Shown: one piece after another, positions 54,670 to 64,000 of the stretch
How the letters are laid out: each line of letters starts with the position of its first letter
How positions within the stretch are numbered: the stretch's first letter is position 1
Source: Ligula intestinalis
Lineage: Eukaryota; Platyhelminthes; Cestoda; Diphyllobothriidea; Diphyllobothriidae
DNA: 64,000 bases
Direction: 5' to 3'
Assembly: GCA_036362985.1 (NCBI GenBank)
Contig: JAYGXS010000003.1
Location: forward strand, 92,720,603-92,784,602
Notes under the pieces: model-generated
Told to the model about the DNA's origin: nothing
Seen by the model: the letters and a program-made list of their open reading frames with translations, nothing else
Database searches by the model: none
Made by a program: the position numbers and the translations under genes

Positions 54670-56029
54670 TAATACTGATTATCCTGCAGGCTAATTTCAA
54701 GATATTTCCGTCATCCAAGGACATCCGCTTTTAAGGAGTTCCGTTCTGTCTGCCGGCAAGAGGGACATTATTTAACAAGTGGCTGCTTAGTGACTTATTG
54801 ATTTTCACTGCCTTTATTAATGCAAATATATTCAATACGAAACACGCACGATACTATTCTTCGTTGTACTCATTTGGTATTCTTCAAATTGAATGCTTAA
54901 AAAGGGTACCTTCTGGTTTAAAAAAGCCTTCCAGTAAATAAACTTCAATTTCATGCTGTATGCATTCTGCTTAAGGAATGCATGCTTACCTAGGGCAGAG
55001 GAACAAGTCACATGGTTCGCATAAAATTTCCTAATGAAATTGGATCAGGTTGTGTACTTTATTGACAGCACGAAAAAAATTACGGATACAAGGTAGAATG
55101 AATGAAAGAAACTCGATCAGAAGCTGATATCCTAGCACGACAGAAATATATCGCACGATTTGGCTATACAATAGTCAATATTACAACAATACTTAAGTTA
55201 TTTCTTCAAATCGAAAGTACATTTCGTGAGACAAGCAATCTTCTGCACTATCAAATTGTATTTACCATTAATGTTCATTATTTTCTCCCTGTATTATACT
55301 TACCTTCTAGGCCGCCAGTTCTAACGTACAGAAAATAATTGATGACCTGCGATAAAGTTGCTTTTCTGGTTTAATGTTTGTTTGATAAAACAAAGTACTT
55401 TTTAGCTCACAAAATAATAATGTTTCTCCAAACGTGCCTCAAAGAAAAGTCCCTTTTCAGGAGCAATATAACTTTGTCTGATGTGACGGCACGGACGTGG
55501 CCTCTGCGTTGCCAAGTTTGTGACACTTCACCTATGAGGTCACGAAGCGCGTACAACGGCTTTGACCATTTCCTCGGTCACACCGCAAAGGTCATCACCT
55601 CTCAGGCGCACCCAACAGGCCGCCTGCTGGACGCCTTCATGTCGTAAAACCCTGCATCGTTGAGGACAGAACGGCAGTCCCGTTAAGCCACCCTGAATCG
55701 AGGCAGCGGCCAATGGTAGTCAGTAAAGTCATTCGCCTATGCGGGGACAGCTAGCTGGATACTCACAGCGATGCCGCAGTGCCTGAATCAGTGAAAGAGC
55801 CCTGCAGGTTTCTGCTCCGGATGCTAACTTTCACCAACATGACAGCCCGGTTGACGAGGGATGATGGGCAGAAATACGGGGCTGAAACGGCAGCAGACCT
55901 AAAAGCCTGATTACTGGTAAGCCCTCCACACGCAGTGGCCCTGATAGCAAGGTGAATGGACGTCTACTTTGCTGACTGCATCGCTGTCCTCGATTATCCC
56001 CCCACCGTGAGTGAATAACGAAAGTGGGT

Positions 56030-57000
56030 GTCACGCCGGCTACCACCCCACCACACCGCGTGAGTTTTGGTGCATAACAATCCATCCCAACCGCTCGACA
56101 ACCCATCATCATCGCTGAAGCCCCAAGGACAGAAATGCCCTTCTCGGACGAGGTTGATGACTGGTGTAAACACCTCAAACACCATCCACTCTTCGGTGGG
56201 CATGTCATCAAAGCCTTGCTATCTTCTGCAGCTATTTTCATTCTTTTCACACTCTGGCACCCTAGCTCCATGAAACGGTTAGGCAAGTGTAGGGAAGATG
56301 AGGTTCTCTTGTGATGACTACGACTCGAGCATTCTTGCGCCTGGAGGTAGATAAGACCCAATGCAAGAACCAGCGCGGCACATAAGACTCATAGGTATCT
56401 CATGTGTTGCTCGGCAAGTCAACATCTTGTGGCCCATTCTGTTCCACTACGTCATTGGCTGGAAGGGTCGTACGGGGTTCTGACGATCTTGTGTTAGCAC
56501 TTAAACACTGGCTGTTTGACCGTGAATACATAGAGGATGATCTATGCTGACTGGGGTAAATGAAGTCACCACTTCAATCGGTTTATCCATACACTTTGGG
56601 ATAGCCAAATGGCTTTGGAGCTGCATCCCTGACACCCCTCAGGCGAGCAAAGACTGAAGTTTTTTGGCAACCGCTGCTCAAAAATACCATCCACTGGGTA
56701 AAATGCATTCACGTTGTCCCAGAAGGGAAAGTCTACACCCGCTGGGAGAATACTCCGCACACATATATTATGCCAGCCATGAGAGCTGAATGAGGTGGTT
56801 TGGGCACTTTTAGCGTCATCCGCGGGCCGATTTTCGTCTTGCCGCTCGCAATTCAGCGCCGTTGCAAACCTGCCTCGACACAGTCCGCCCAGAAATGGGA
56901 GCGTTTCCTTGACCTGCAGTATTCGGTCACCGGGGAGATAAGGCAGCAAGCTGTTACTGCACGCCTGTAAAAGTGCAGTAGCATTATCGAGGCCGGCTAG
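56030..57000 (+). pseudogene. RTE-like LINE fragment (arm 2 copy)
   Basis: Counterpart of 23080-24000 in arm 1, in the opposite orientation. Here 56345-56540 preserves RTE sequence deleted from arm 1, while the DGILAEVY segment has been deleted. The long - frame 56361-55831 is antisense to it and not a gene. Confidence 0.6.
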
Positions 57001-57065
57001 CCCTGGCCTGATGAGAGTCCGATTAAAATGCAAATATATGTGGCAGTGGGTGAAAAGAGCCGTAC

Positions 57066-57152
57066 TTTTATGCATCACATCCACGTGGTCTTTCAGGGAT
57101 CTGTTGTGTGTAAACGTCTCGCCACAGGTCTTGCAGACGATGGTCAGCACAC
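57066..57152 (-). CDS. C2H2 zinc-finger exon D' (arm 2 copy of D)
   Basis: 87 nt on the - strand between tttttcag and GTACGG, phase 1/1. Reads VLTIVCKTCGETFTHNRS then LKDHVDVMHK. Two residues differ from exon D (I to T and A to T); the zinc ligands and the helix contact residues (H, R, S, D) are the same. Both splice sites are intact. It could be spliced only into a - strand transcript. Confidence 0.75.
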
Positions 57153-58361
57153 CTGAAAAACAAACAAAAACACAACTTACATTCTTTTTAGGGCAGGAAA
57201 TACCCACCAATTACAATGTCGAAGATGGGAATTTGAGGCGTTTAAGAAACTAAAGACTGCAAACAGAACACAGCCAGCGATTGAGCCTTCGCAACAATCA
57301 ACCATCAAGCAATGCTTACACCTCCGCGCTTGGAGAACCACTATTCGGGACATAATTAAGGCCGGCTAGATCAGTCATGATCGCAGCCGTAACAAGTACA
57401 AAGTAAGTAAGGCGGGATCAGGCGCAGGTAATTGACGCATTCGAAGCCGCTCCTACGCGTGCCACTACGCCCTGCCCCCTGTGCGGCATTTTTTATGCGA
57501 GCGCAACCTGAATAATGCCCGGCGTATCCTGTTCTGGTTCCTGTATTGGTCCAGCACATCACGCAACCCGTTGTCCCCTCCCCTGCACGCATAGACAGTC
57601 ACTGAGAAACACGTCAGTTATACATTTCCCCTTGAGAACCATTTGCAGTAGCACAGGTGCGGTGACGGTGACTTGCGCTATTATCTCCCTCTCCAGACAT
57701 CCACCGGCGGGATCAAATACAGACCTAAATGGCCCGTCTACTCGGCCATCACACACGCCTGATCCGTGCACAGCAATCCAGATGGTTCCAAAACACATGC
57801 ACATGGCTCGGATATCATTTGAGTGGGGGCTGGCTGGCTAGTAGCCCTTGTTGGATCAGAAGCTCATCGAGTAGGCGGCGTGGAGGAGGAGTCGGAGCAA
57901 CATGGGCTGCTCCGTCATCAAAAACGCAGATGGAGAGGAAGGTAGCTAGAGCCACCGTAGGAAGGTTGTTGTAGCAGAACTTGGCCGCCTTGAGGGTGGA
58001 TGGGAACGTGACGAAGACGCATCTGCTGTGGTTCCCATTTGAGTGGGTGCATTAGAAGGGAGAGTATCTTTTAAAGCTCAACCTTAATCTGATCACAGTG
58101 CATCCAGAAAAGAGTAACATCTGAATAAGAAGATAGTCTCCCACGGGCACAGCACTTAACCGATTGTTGCAACTCAGAACTTCTGTCCTTAGTGAAATAG
58201 CTGAGAAGGCATGGTCAGACCCTAATAACCGTGTGAAGCGAAACAGGGAAACAATGAAGAAGTAGTATACGTAAGACGAATAAAATCTGTTATAACATTG
58301 TCCCTAATAGTGCACTTAACGAAAGGATAGAGGTGTTAATGAAAATAAATGGGTGGCGTAA
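57153..58361. other. Arm 2 intron-equivalent DNA
   Basis: Matches arm 1 from 20627 to 22928 minus the 1.1-kb segment. 57333-57370 is the last piece of the RTE tail (gccggctagatcagtcatga). No gene recognised. Confidence 0.5.
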
Positions 58362-58448
58362 TCCTGTGGATGACATCAATGTGATTCTTCAGACTTATCT
58401 TCCAGGCAAAGGCTTTGCCGCAAAACTCACATACGTACTTCCGCAGCT
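58362..58448 (-). pseudogene. C2H2 zinc-finger exon C' (arm 2 copy, donor lost)
   Basis: 87 nt on the - strand after ctttcag. Reads LRKYVCEFCGKAFAWKISL then KNHIDVIHR. All ligands are present; T to A and T to I changes separate it from exon C, the latter at helix position 2. The donor GT is TT (- strand ATTACG), so normal splicing out of it should fail. Confidence 0.7.
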
Positions 58449-58613
58449 CTGAAAGAAGAAAGATGAAAACACTCAAAATTACGGATCCACAGAGTTTTGT
58501 AATCATACCATCTACGGGTAGTGAAGAAAACTGTGTACAGATACCAGGGCAGAATCAATTGCAGCAACCGCGACAGCAAAAAAGAAATTGCAATGCAAAG
58601 AGAGAAGACCTAC

Positions 58614-58700
58614 TTTTGTGTATAGCATCAATGTGGTTCTGCAAAGATCTGAGTTTTGAACAGATCTTGCCGCATATTTTGCAAGTCAAGCCTTTCAGAT
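58614..58700 (-). CDS. C2H2 zinc-finger exon B' (arm 2 copy of B)
   Basis: 87 nt on the - strand between ttttttcag and GTAGGT, phase 1/1. The finger is that of exon B with F to L before the first Cys pair (GLTCKICGK). Helix residues K, R, S and N are unchanged, and both splice sites are intact. With C' lacking a donor, B' and D' are the usable exons of this arm. Confidence 0.75.
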
Positions 58701-59121
58701 CTGAAAAAAGGCAAAACAGAAAAATGTGTGAAAGGAGAAGTCCTCATAAAGTCACAGTACCACACGGTAACCTGTGAAGACAGCATAGCAAAAACGGTCC
58801 TTTTCGTAAGTCCTGCATTCCCTACTATTAAATAGCAAATTGAAAAGGGCTGAAATATTAATTCAACTTTAGATCTTCGTTCCTGGCCTACTATTCGTCT
58901 TCGGCTCACCATAGCCGATCATGGTTTAAGATACGCCGAAGCTTTACCAGTTTTAGGGAATACCTAGTACCTGTTGCTGCCCAGAGCTACCATGCGCCGC
59001 CGGGTCATGATAATTAAGGACCGATTAAAGTACAGTGAGTAATCGCTTTAGTGTATTGCCTACCGTGCCTTAACTATCCTCGAAACTGCACAGGACAGAC
59101 CGGCGCTTGCTTGGATCGCCC

Positions 59122-59530
59122 ATTTGCGCTGAGCCCTTCTCTTTGACTTAGATCTTAGAAATAAAGCGGATCATTATTTGCATATACGCAGGCCTAATTC
59201 AATAAGTTTTAGCTGAATTTCCGAATTCGCATGTTTTTGCGAGTTTTGTAACTACAATGCACGTCCGTATGACATGCAAGTACTCGGAAAACTAAGATGC
59301 TTGTAGAAAAGCCTGCAATGTAAATATTTAGCCATAGCTGGTCGGGAACCTACAAAACTACATATAGCCACAGGACGCGACTAAATATAGATGGCCCTTA
59401 GCTTCTTTCTCAACCTGCGACGCACACATGAATGACACGACACTAAGAACAAGCAGTCTGCATTATGGCCCCATCTCCTGATAAGCTACAAAATTACATA
59501 TACGACAGCCTGCTACTTTTCTATTTTTAA
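59122..59530 (+). repeat. Direct repeat R2, copy 1
   Basis: Begins atttgcgctgagcccttct and ends near acgacagcctgctacttttc. It matches 63550-63960 in the same orientation with scattered substitutions; the start-to-start distance is 4428 bp. Not coding. Its left edge coincides with the end of arm 2. Confidence 0.85.
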
Positions 59531-59861
59531 AAGTAAAACAAATTCAAACTAAGAAAGCTTTATATTTCCAAAGGTTTTCCGATTTGTTTTGACTTATATA
59601 AATAAACTACTTTTACATTTTGAAGTAGGCCGACTTACACTTAACCGTTAAATTTCGCCAACTTAAGGTGGATTTTACATCAGTAGGCATCAGTTGATAG
59701 AGTTGATCATATAAAGCTCATTAAAACAATTATAAGTGGCTTAAATTGAATATTTTTAACACGTTCAGTACAATTGCATATTCCTTTGCACTCGTTAACC
59801 AGACATTGCGTTTTAACCACCAATTCTATAAGACAGTTGGGCAGGCGAATATATATTTAGT
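59531..59861. other. AT-rich DNA, nothing recognised
   Basis: No frames or known repeats. Confidence 0.5.
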
Positions 59862-59990
59862 TTAACCCAATTAACCCAGCTGCAAAAATATCGTGGCCAA
59901 GGTGGTATTCGGGCCGAAATCATCAGGGGAGGCTCTAGTACAGCCAACACTCTACTAATGGAGTAACGAGGGCACGCCGATAGCCGTGAA
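59862..59990 (-). mobile_element. tRNA-derived SINE, family 1
   Basis: Reading leftwards: GTGATTAAATTCACGGC, a tRNA-like CCCTCGTTACTCCATTAG then TAGAGTGTTGG, a decayed T-arm, then a tail with GGGTTAATTGGGTTAAACTA. The flanking words match the copies at 18378 and 25560. Confidence 0.55.
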
Positions 59991-60179
59991 TTTAATCACA
60001 CTTAGGTCCTGTAAAGGAGAAGAAGATGCAGTCAATGGAACGTTAATCTTATTATTCTGAACTTTCGGCTTCACAAAAGAGGCCATCGTCAGAGAAAATG
60101 AGAAAGCAGCGAATGTTGGCTTCGCGTAAATGGGGTTGGGAGAGGGGGTCGCATTGTGATAAGTCCATGCCACGCCATC

Positions 60180-60660
60180 TTATCGCGTCTCCCCTGCGCT
60201 TGTCCGTGAAGTTATGGCGTGTGACCTTGACGCCGTATCTTGCGTGGCAACCTGCGTGCTTCGACAGGAACTGGGCCGGGATTGCTGGTCACGAGCGCGG
60301 ATGGCAAAATAACAAGGCGGTATGTCTACATGCTTGTTGATGGAGTTGGAGTCGGATACACAGGCCTCCAGTAGTTCTCGCCCCGTCATATTAGCGGCGC
60401 TTGCCATTATCCATGTATTTGAGAAATCGAATTCATGGCCTTCTTCCAGAGTGTAGACAGCGATCTGGGGCAGTGGGTCACCTCTACCCACCGCCCGTTT
60501 GTGCTCCGTAATTCGCGAGCTAAGTCGTCGCCCGGTCATCCCCGTTTAGTCGAAAAAATAGTCGCGGCATCGCACCTGATAAACGACGCCAGACTGCTCT
60601 TATATGTACATCCAGTGGGTCTTTTATTTGCATTACTCCTGAACGCATGTTAGCTGTCAG
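60180..60660 (-). pseudogene. PLE GIY-YIG endonuclease
   Basis: The first motif (near 60590, a VVYQVRC-like run) and TGRRLSSRITEHKRAV follow in different frames. The rest, frame 60539-60180, reads AVYTLEEGHEFDF, NMTGRELLEACVSDSN and SINKHVDIPPCY. The catalytic-type Arg (SSRITEH) and the C-terminal N-K-H-x-D motif are present. The Y-x-G part is damaged. Confidence 0.7.
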
Positions 60661-60856
60661 ACGATGATCAATACCCACGCCAAGCTCTGCGGTGATACGC
60701 TCAGTTGCTTTTGACATATTTTTATATACCAGTGCAGAGCATTCGCAACTCTCCTTCGTTTGTTTACCGTGGACGTGTACGGAGGCAGTTGCCGACGAAG
60801 CTGTTCGGGTATCCATTCCTGGCCAGTTGGTCCCGAAGATGCCATAGTTCTTGCAT

Positions 60857-61336
60857 TCACCCCTCAGGTTCACCGCAGTGTGCCTTCACCCTGTGAAAGA
60901 GTGCTCTAATACAGCCACGTTTATGCGCTACTGGGTGGTTGCTATGGCAGCTGATCACCTGGGTTGTGTTAGTCGCTTTTTCATAAACCGTGGTGCTGAG
61001 ATCTCCATTGGGTCTGCGCCTGATGATGACATCCAGAAACGGCAGTTGTCTGGCCTTCTCTTCTTCCCTTGTGAATTTGATTTCACGGAAGGTGCCGCTA
61101 AGTAGTTTTTGGAAGTCTATTAGCCTGCTCTGTTTGATTATAACGACAGTTTCGTCCACGTATCGGCAACAGAATGCAGGTTCAAATTGATCGAAGGTGA
61201 CTTTTTCCAGCTCCTTTAAGACCAGTTCTGCGATTAGGCTGGAAATTTGATATACCATTGGCGTTTCTTTAGTCTGTTCGCATGTTCTGCTGTAAAAAGC
61301 CAAAAAGTTTCGTTGGCAGAAGACAAAGAGCTGCAT
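60857..61336 (-). pseudogene. PLE reverse transcriptase, C-terminal part
   Basis: 159 residues: ISSLIAELVLKELEKVTFDQF, CCRYVDETVVIIKQ, LPFLDVIIRRRPNGDLSTTVY and HPVAHKRGCIRALFHRVKAH. The catalytic YVDD is YVDE here, so the second Asp is lost and the enzyme would be dead. The block before it has M-V-Y-Q-I where the family has M-G-S-P-L. Otherwise it is very like 6098-5661. Confidence 0.8.
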
Positions 61337-61554
61337 AAAATGACCAGTTTTTAGAGGATCCTTCGATTCGCTCCAGAGATCGCGTCTTCTCCTACCTTAC
61401 AACAAGAGCGTGGGACATGCATATTTGTCTCTACACGTGGGTCAATTTCCCCTACTGTACGAGTATAGGTGGACTCCATACGCTGCAGTGAACTGGGTGG
61501 GTAAATCGACCTGGTTAGATTATGTCATCGATAATAGCAAACTACTTATAAATT

Positions 61555-61995
61555 TCCAGTAGGTTGAAAAACCTAGAATCTTATGGTTTTCTAAACGCCA
61601 CCCATCGATCTAGCTGGAACTTGCTGATGGCATTGAACTGCAGTGCGGTTCTTCGAAGGCAACCGCATTCCATAATTGCTATACTCGAAAAATTAAGAAA
61701 AGTCGGCCTTTTGAACTAACCACGGGAATAATCGCTTACTTACAATTTTGGAGTAAGGTGAGTTACAGAATCTCGGCACTTTTATTCTTCTTTAAACTTA
61801 TTCCTAGTTGGCGGTGGTGATACCACTGGAAAATTTCTCGCAGTTAACTAGCCCGAGGCTTGGGCACACTCCCCCCACATACGCGTTTGCCGTTGGTCGG
61901 GCGGGGGGTAGCGATTATATTAAGGCTCATTTCAGTGTCTTCTCCAAAGGTTTGAGTACGCGACCCAACTTTTTATTTGGCGCTGGCCAAAGAAG
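61555..61995 (+). repeat. Dispersed repeat R1, copy 2
   Basis: Same order and orientation as 19210-19610: gccacccatcgatctagc, ggcattgaactgcagtgcgg, cttacttacaattttgg, gccgttggtcgggcgggg, cagtgtcttctcc. It has an extra segment at about 61790-61850. Confidence 0.7.
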
Positions 61996-63549
61996 TGGCG
62001 TTGAAAATGGCTGAGGTCAACTGTTGGTGCCACCGGAACGCCGAAGGGCAGTGGACGCTGGTGCAGCTGTTATCGGTTAGCTAGTAGCAGCTGCTAGGTC
62101 AAGCCAGTGAAAGAAACCATTGGAACAGTTGTTTGTGACGTCGGATGAGTTTGGTGCAGCGGGCCTTGGAGAACGAAGTGGGAGCAGGCTTCATGGCCAT
62201 TCGCTACGAGTGAACATTTCCTTCAAATCAACGGGTAGTTTGAAAAATGGAAGTCACTCCCAGGCTGAATAGTAACGTCGGATACCATGGTTGCGTAATT
62301 TCTGATAAACGATTATTCTGACTGCAGAATGAAGTACGGCAAACCATGCCTTGTTCTGAATATTTTGATCCATTATATATCCCGCGCAAACGCATTTGAG
62401 TAACGCTTTTTCCGTAAAAGTCACACACTTATAAACTAACTGTATTTGTATAGGCTCAACCAGGCCCCCTCCCATAACGATAAAATATGCACGCATACAT
62501 AACCAACAGCAACCTTGTAACCGAATTAGGCAAACTTGCGTGCTTAATATGTAGTCCCTTGTTAAAATAACTTCTGTGAACGCAATTTACGCAAGACGGA
62601 AACAATATGACAATACACCGACCGCAGTGGAATGCAAATGAACGGGTTTTCGACTCTACATTAAATTAAAGGTATCTCCATAATTCAGAAATAACAGCAA
62701 TCAGTGACAACTTTCCTGTGGCTTAGCGTCAGGGTAAACTGGCTCGAGAGCATTCAACGAAAATGCGTGCAGTGCAATTTTTAAAGGAATTCTGGAAGCT
62801 TTGATTTTCTTTGCATATTCCTTAATAATGTGCGTATATTTTTGATTAATTCTCTTTTCAAACAAATAGTTTTACTGGTGGACCGCCCCTGCCAGCACAG
62901 TCCCCTGCTTGGGCATGGTTAGCGATGGGGCAATCCGGGTTTGAAGACTGGATTTCGCGGCATCTGATTGGCTTAGGTGGTTTTGCCTAATGACTTAATG
63001 ATTGGTTCAGCAGTTAAACTCTTACGTCTTTGCAAAGGGACCTCGGAGTGGCAATGAATTACTTCAAAGACCTCAGAGAGGTTCGACTGGGTCTGTTATC
63101 CTACCACAGATCCCACGCTGTAGCTCCCGTAGGTGCACTGAAGATGGCAACCGAACACCTGGCTCGACAGTCTTTCATGTACAGTTTGGCATGGATTCGG
63201 TTTTTGGAACTTCTGTCACCGTCACTGGACAATGGGTCTAGCTGACCTGATTTTGGTGCTCCTAACTGTCACACGCGTGGTTATGTACAATCTGAAGAAG
63301 GCACGATCAAGGACAAGTGGCACATTGATGGAACTAAGCAGTGCCACTTGCGATGCATATGTCCAGTGCTGCGGATAAAACAGATAAGTACATTCGGCTA
63401 TTATCGAGCCATGTAGTATCATTATACTTTTAGGTTAGTTGTAGTCTTAATAAATCCCAATATTTCCATATGGGTAGATCGTGACTACAGGTTTTTTATG
63501 GACCTTAAGCTGATTACGTACTTTACTAAGTCAACTTTGAAGAAATAGT
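61996..63549. other. No gene recognised
   Basis: Frames + 63002-63241, + 63030-63245 and - 62428-62228 show no domains. 62880-63240 is GC-richer, but I cannot name it. Confidence 0.45.
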
Positions 63550-63960
63550 ATTTGCGCTGAGCCCTTCTGTTTGACTTAGATCGTGGAAATAGTGCGGATC
63601 ATTATTTGCCTATACGAAGGCCTAATTCAATAAGGTTTAGCTGAAGTTCTGAAATCGCGAGTTTTTCCGAGTTTTGGATCTACAATGCACACCCGTATGA
63701 CATGCAAGTACTCGGAAAACTAAGATGCTTGTAGAAAAGCCTACAAGGTAACTATTTAGCCATAGCTGGTCGGGAACCTACAAGACTACATATAGCCACA
63801 GGACGCGACTCAATATAGATGGCCCTTAGCTTCTTTCTCGACCTGCAACGCACGCATGTATGACATGGCACTAAGACCAAGCGATCTGCATTAGGCCCAA
63901 TCTCCTGATTAGCTGCAAAATTACACATACGACAGCCTGCTGCTTTTCTGTTTTAACAGA
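63550..63960 (+). repeat. Direct repeat R2, copy 2
   Basis: Second copy of 59122-59530. The last bases run near the window end (gacagcctgctgcttttctg), so the right border is uncertain. Confidence 0.85.
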
Positions 63961-64000
63961 AACTGGCTGTACTACCTATCGGCAGGACTGATAAGTAAGG

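Larger units (their letters stand above)
54670..59123 (-). repeat. Inverted duplication, arm 2
   Basis: Reverse complement of arm 1 (19865-25375). It lacks the counterpart of 21644-22756 (junction near 57330, ccaagcgcg joined to gaggtgtaagc on the - strand) and about 130 bp near 56250, but keeps about 180 bp (56345-56540) that arm 1 has lost. Homology stops at cgcccat (59123), exactly where a different repeat begins. Confidence 0.9.
60000..61345 (-). mobile_element. Penelope-like element, RT plus GIY-YIG, decayed
   Basis: Reading leftwards: RT C-terminal part (61336-60857), linker (60873-60520), GIY-YIG (60600-60180) and a terminal region (60180-60000). Missing its N-terminal RT. Frameshifts divide the parts. 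It lies between the two R2 repeats, but they are too far away on the right to be its own termini. Confidence 0.8.

Noticed and set aside
59122..63960. LTR retrotransposon with R2 as LTRs
   Set aside because: No gag, protease, RT or integrase of LTR type lies between, and the ends are not standard LTR ends; the interior is a PLE, a SINE and repeat R1.
1..64000. CRISPR arrays, operons, Shine-Dalgarno sites, rRNA genes
   Set aside because: None seen. Intron signals and retroelement content show a eukaryotic nuclear sequence.

Overview
This is a repeat-laden stretch of a eukaryotic nuclear genome. Single-finger exons with GT/AG borders, Penelope-like elements (PLEs) with GIY-YIG domains, RTE-, CR1- and Jockey/I-like LINEs, a Ty3/gypsy remnant and tRNA-derived SINEs occur together, with no bacterial-type operons. 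This mixture fits a large flatworm genome, perhaps a tapeworm of the Schistocephalus/Spirometra type, but that assignment is inference. Nearly every long open frame belongs to a transposable element.

The host-gene signal is a series of single C2H2 zinc-finger exons on the + strand: 17411 (donor lost), 20288, 20540, 22929, 28416, 33834, 36749, 42102, 42622 and a decayed one at 48033. Each occupies exactly 87 nt between AG and GT positions in phase 1/1 and encodes one finger of C-x2-C-x12-H-x4-H form. From 20288 on two finger types alternate: type 1 (usually GKxF, HVDV/HIDA, HKS) and type 2 (usually LRKYxCEFC, WK, IHR). This suggests repeated duplication of a two-exon unit. The introns have been enlarged by transposons.

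A large inverted duplication overlies the array. Arm 1 (about 19865-25375) contains three of the exons and is repeated in reverse complement as arm 2 (about 54670-59123), where the three exons lie on the - strand. The arms enclose about 29 kb that holds all the remaining + strand exons from 28416 on. Each arm has its own deletions, so the duplication looks real and not recent.

Layout: 1-2031 CR1-like LINE (-); 3090-3975 LINE endonuclease remnant (-); 4733-6344 PLE with inverted termini; 6390-11870 CR1-like LINE (+) split by a BRCA1-like RING pseudogene (-, about 7350-9321); 11.9-13.3 kb AT-rich DNA with clustered palindromes; 13.3-15.8 kb a duplicated coding-like segment flanking a tandem repeat of about 500 bp; 16.1-17 kb RTE remnant; 17.4-48.1 kb zinc-finger exons among RTE, PLE, SINE, CR1 and Jockey/I-like insertions; 49.8-51.1 kb Jockey/I-like LINE (-); 51.85-53.83 kb Ty3/gypsy remnant (-); 54.67-59.12 kb arm 2; 59.1-64 kb a PLE between two direct repeats of about 410 bp. 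Nothing here was checked by alignment software; similarities are by eye.
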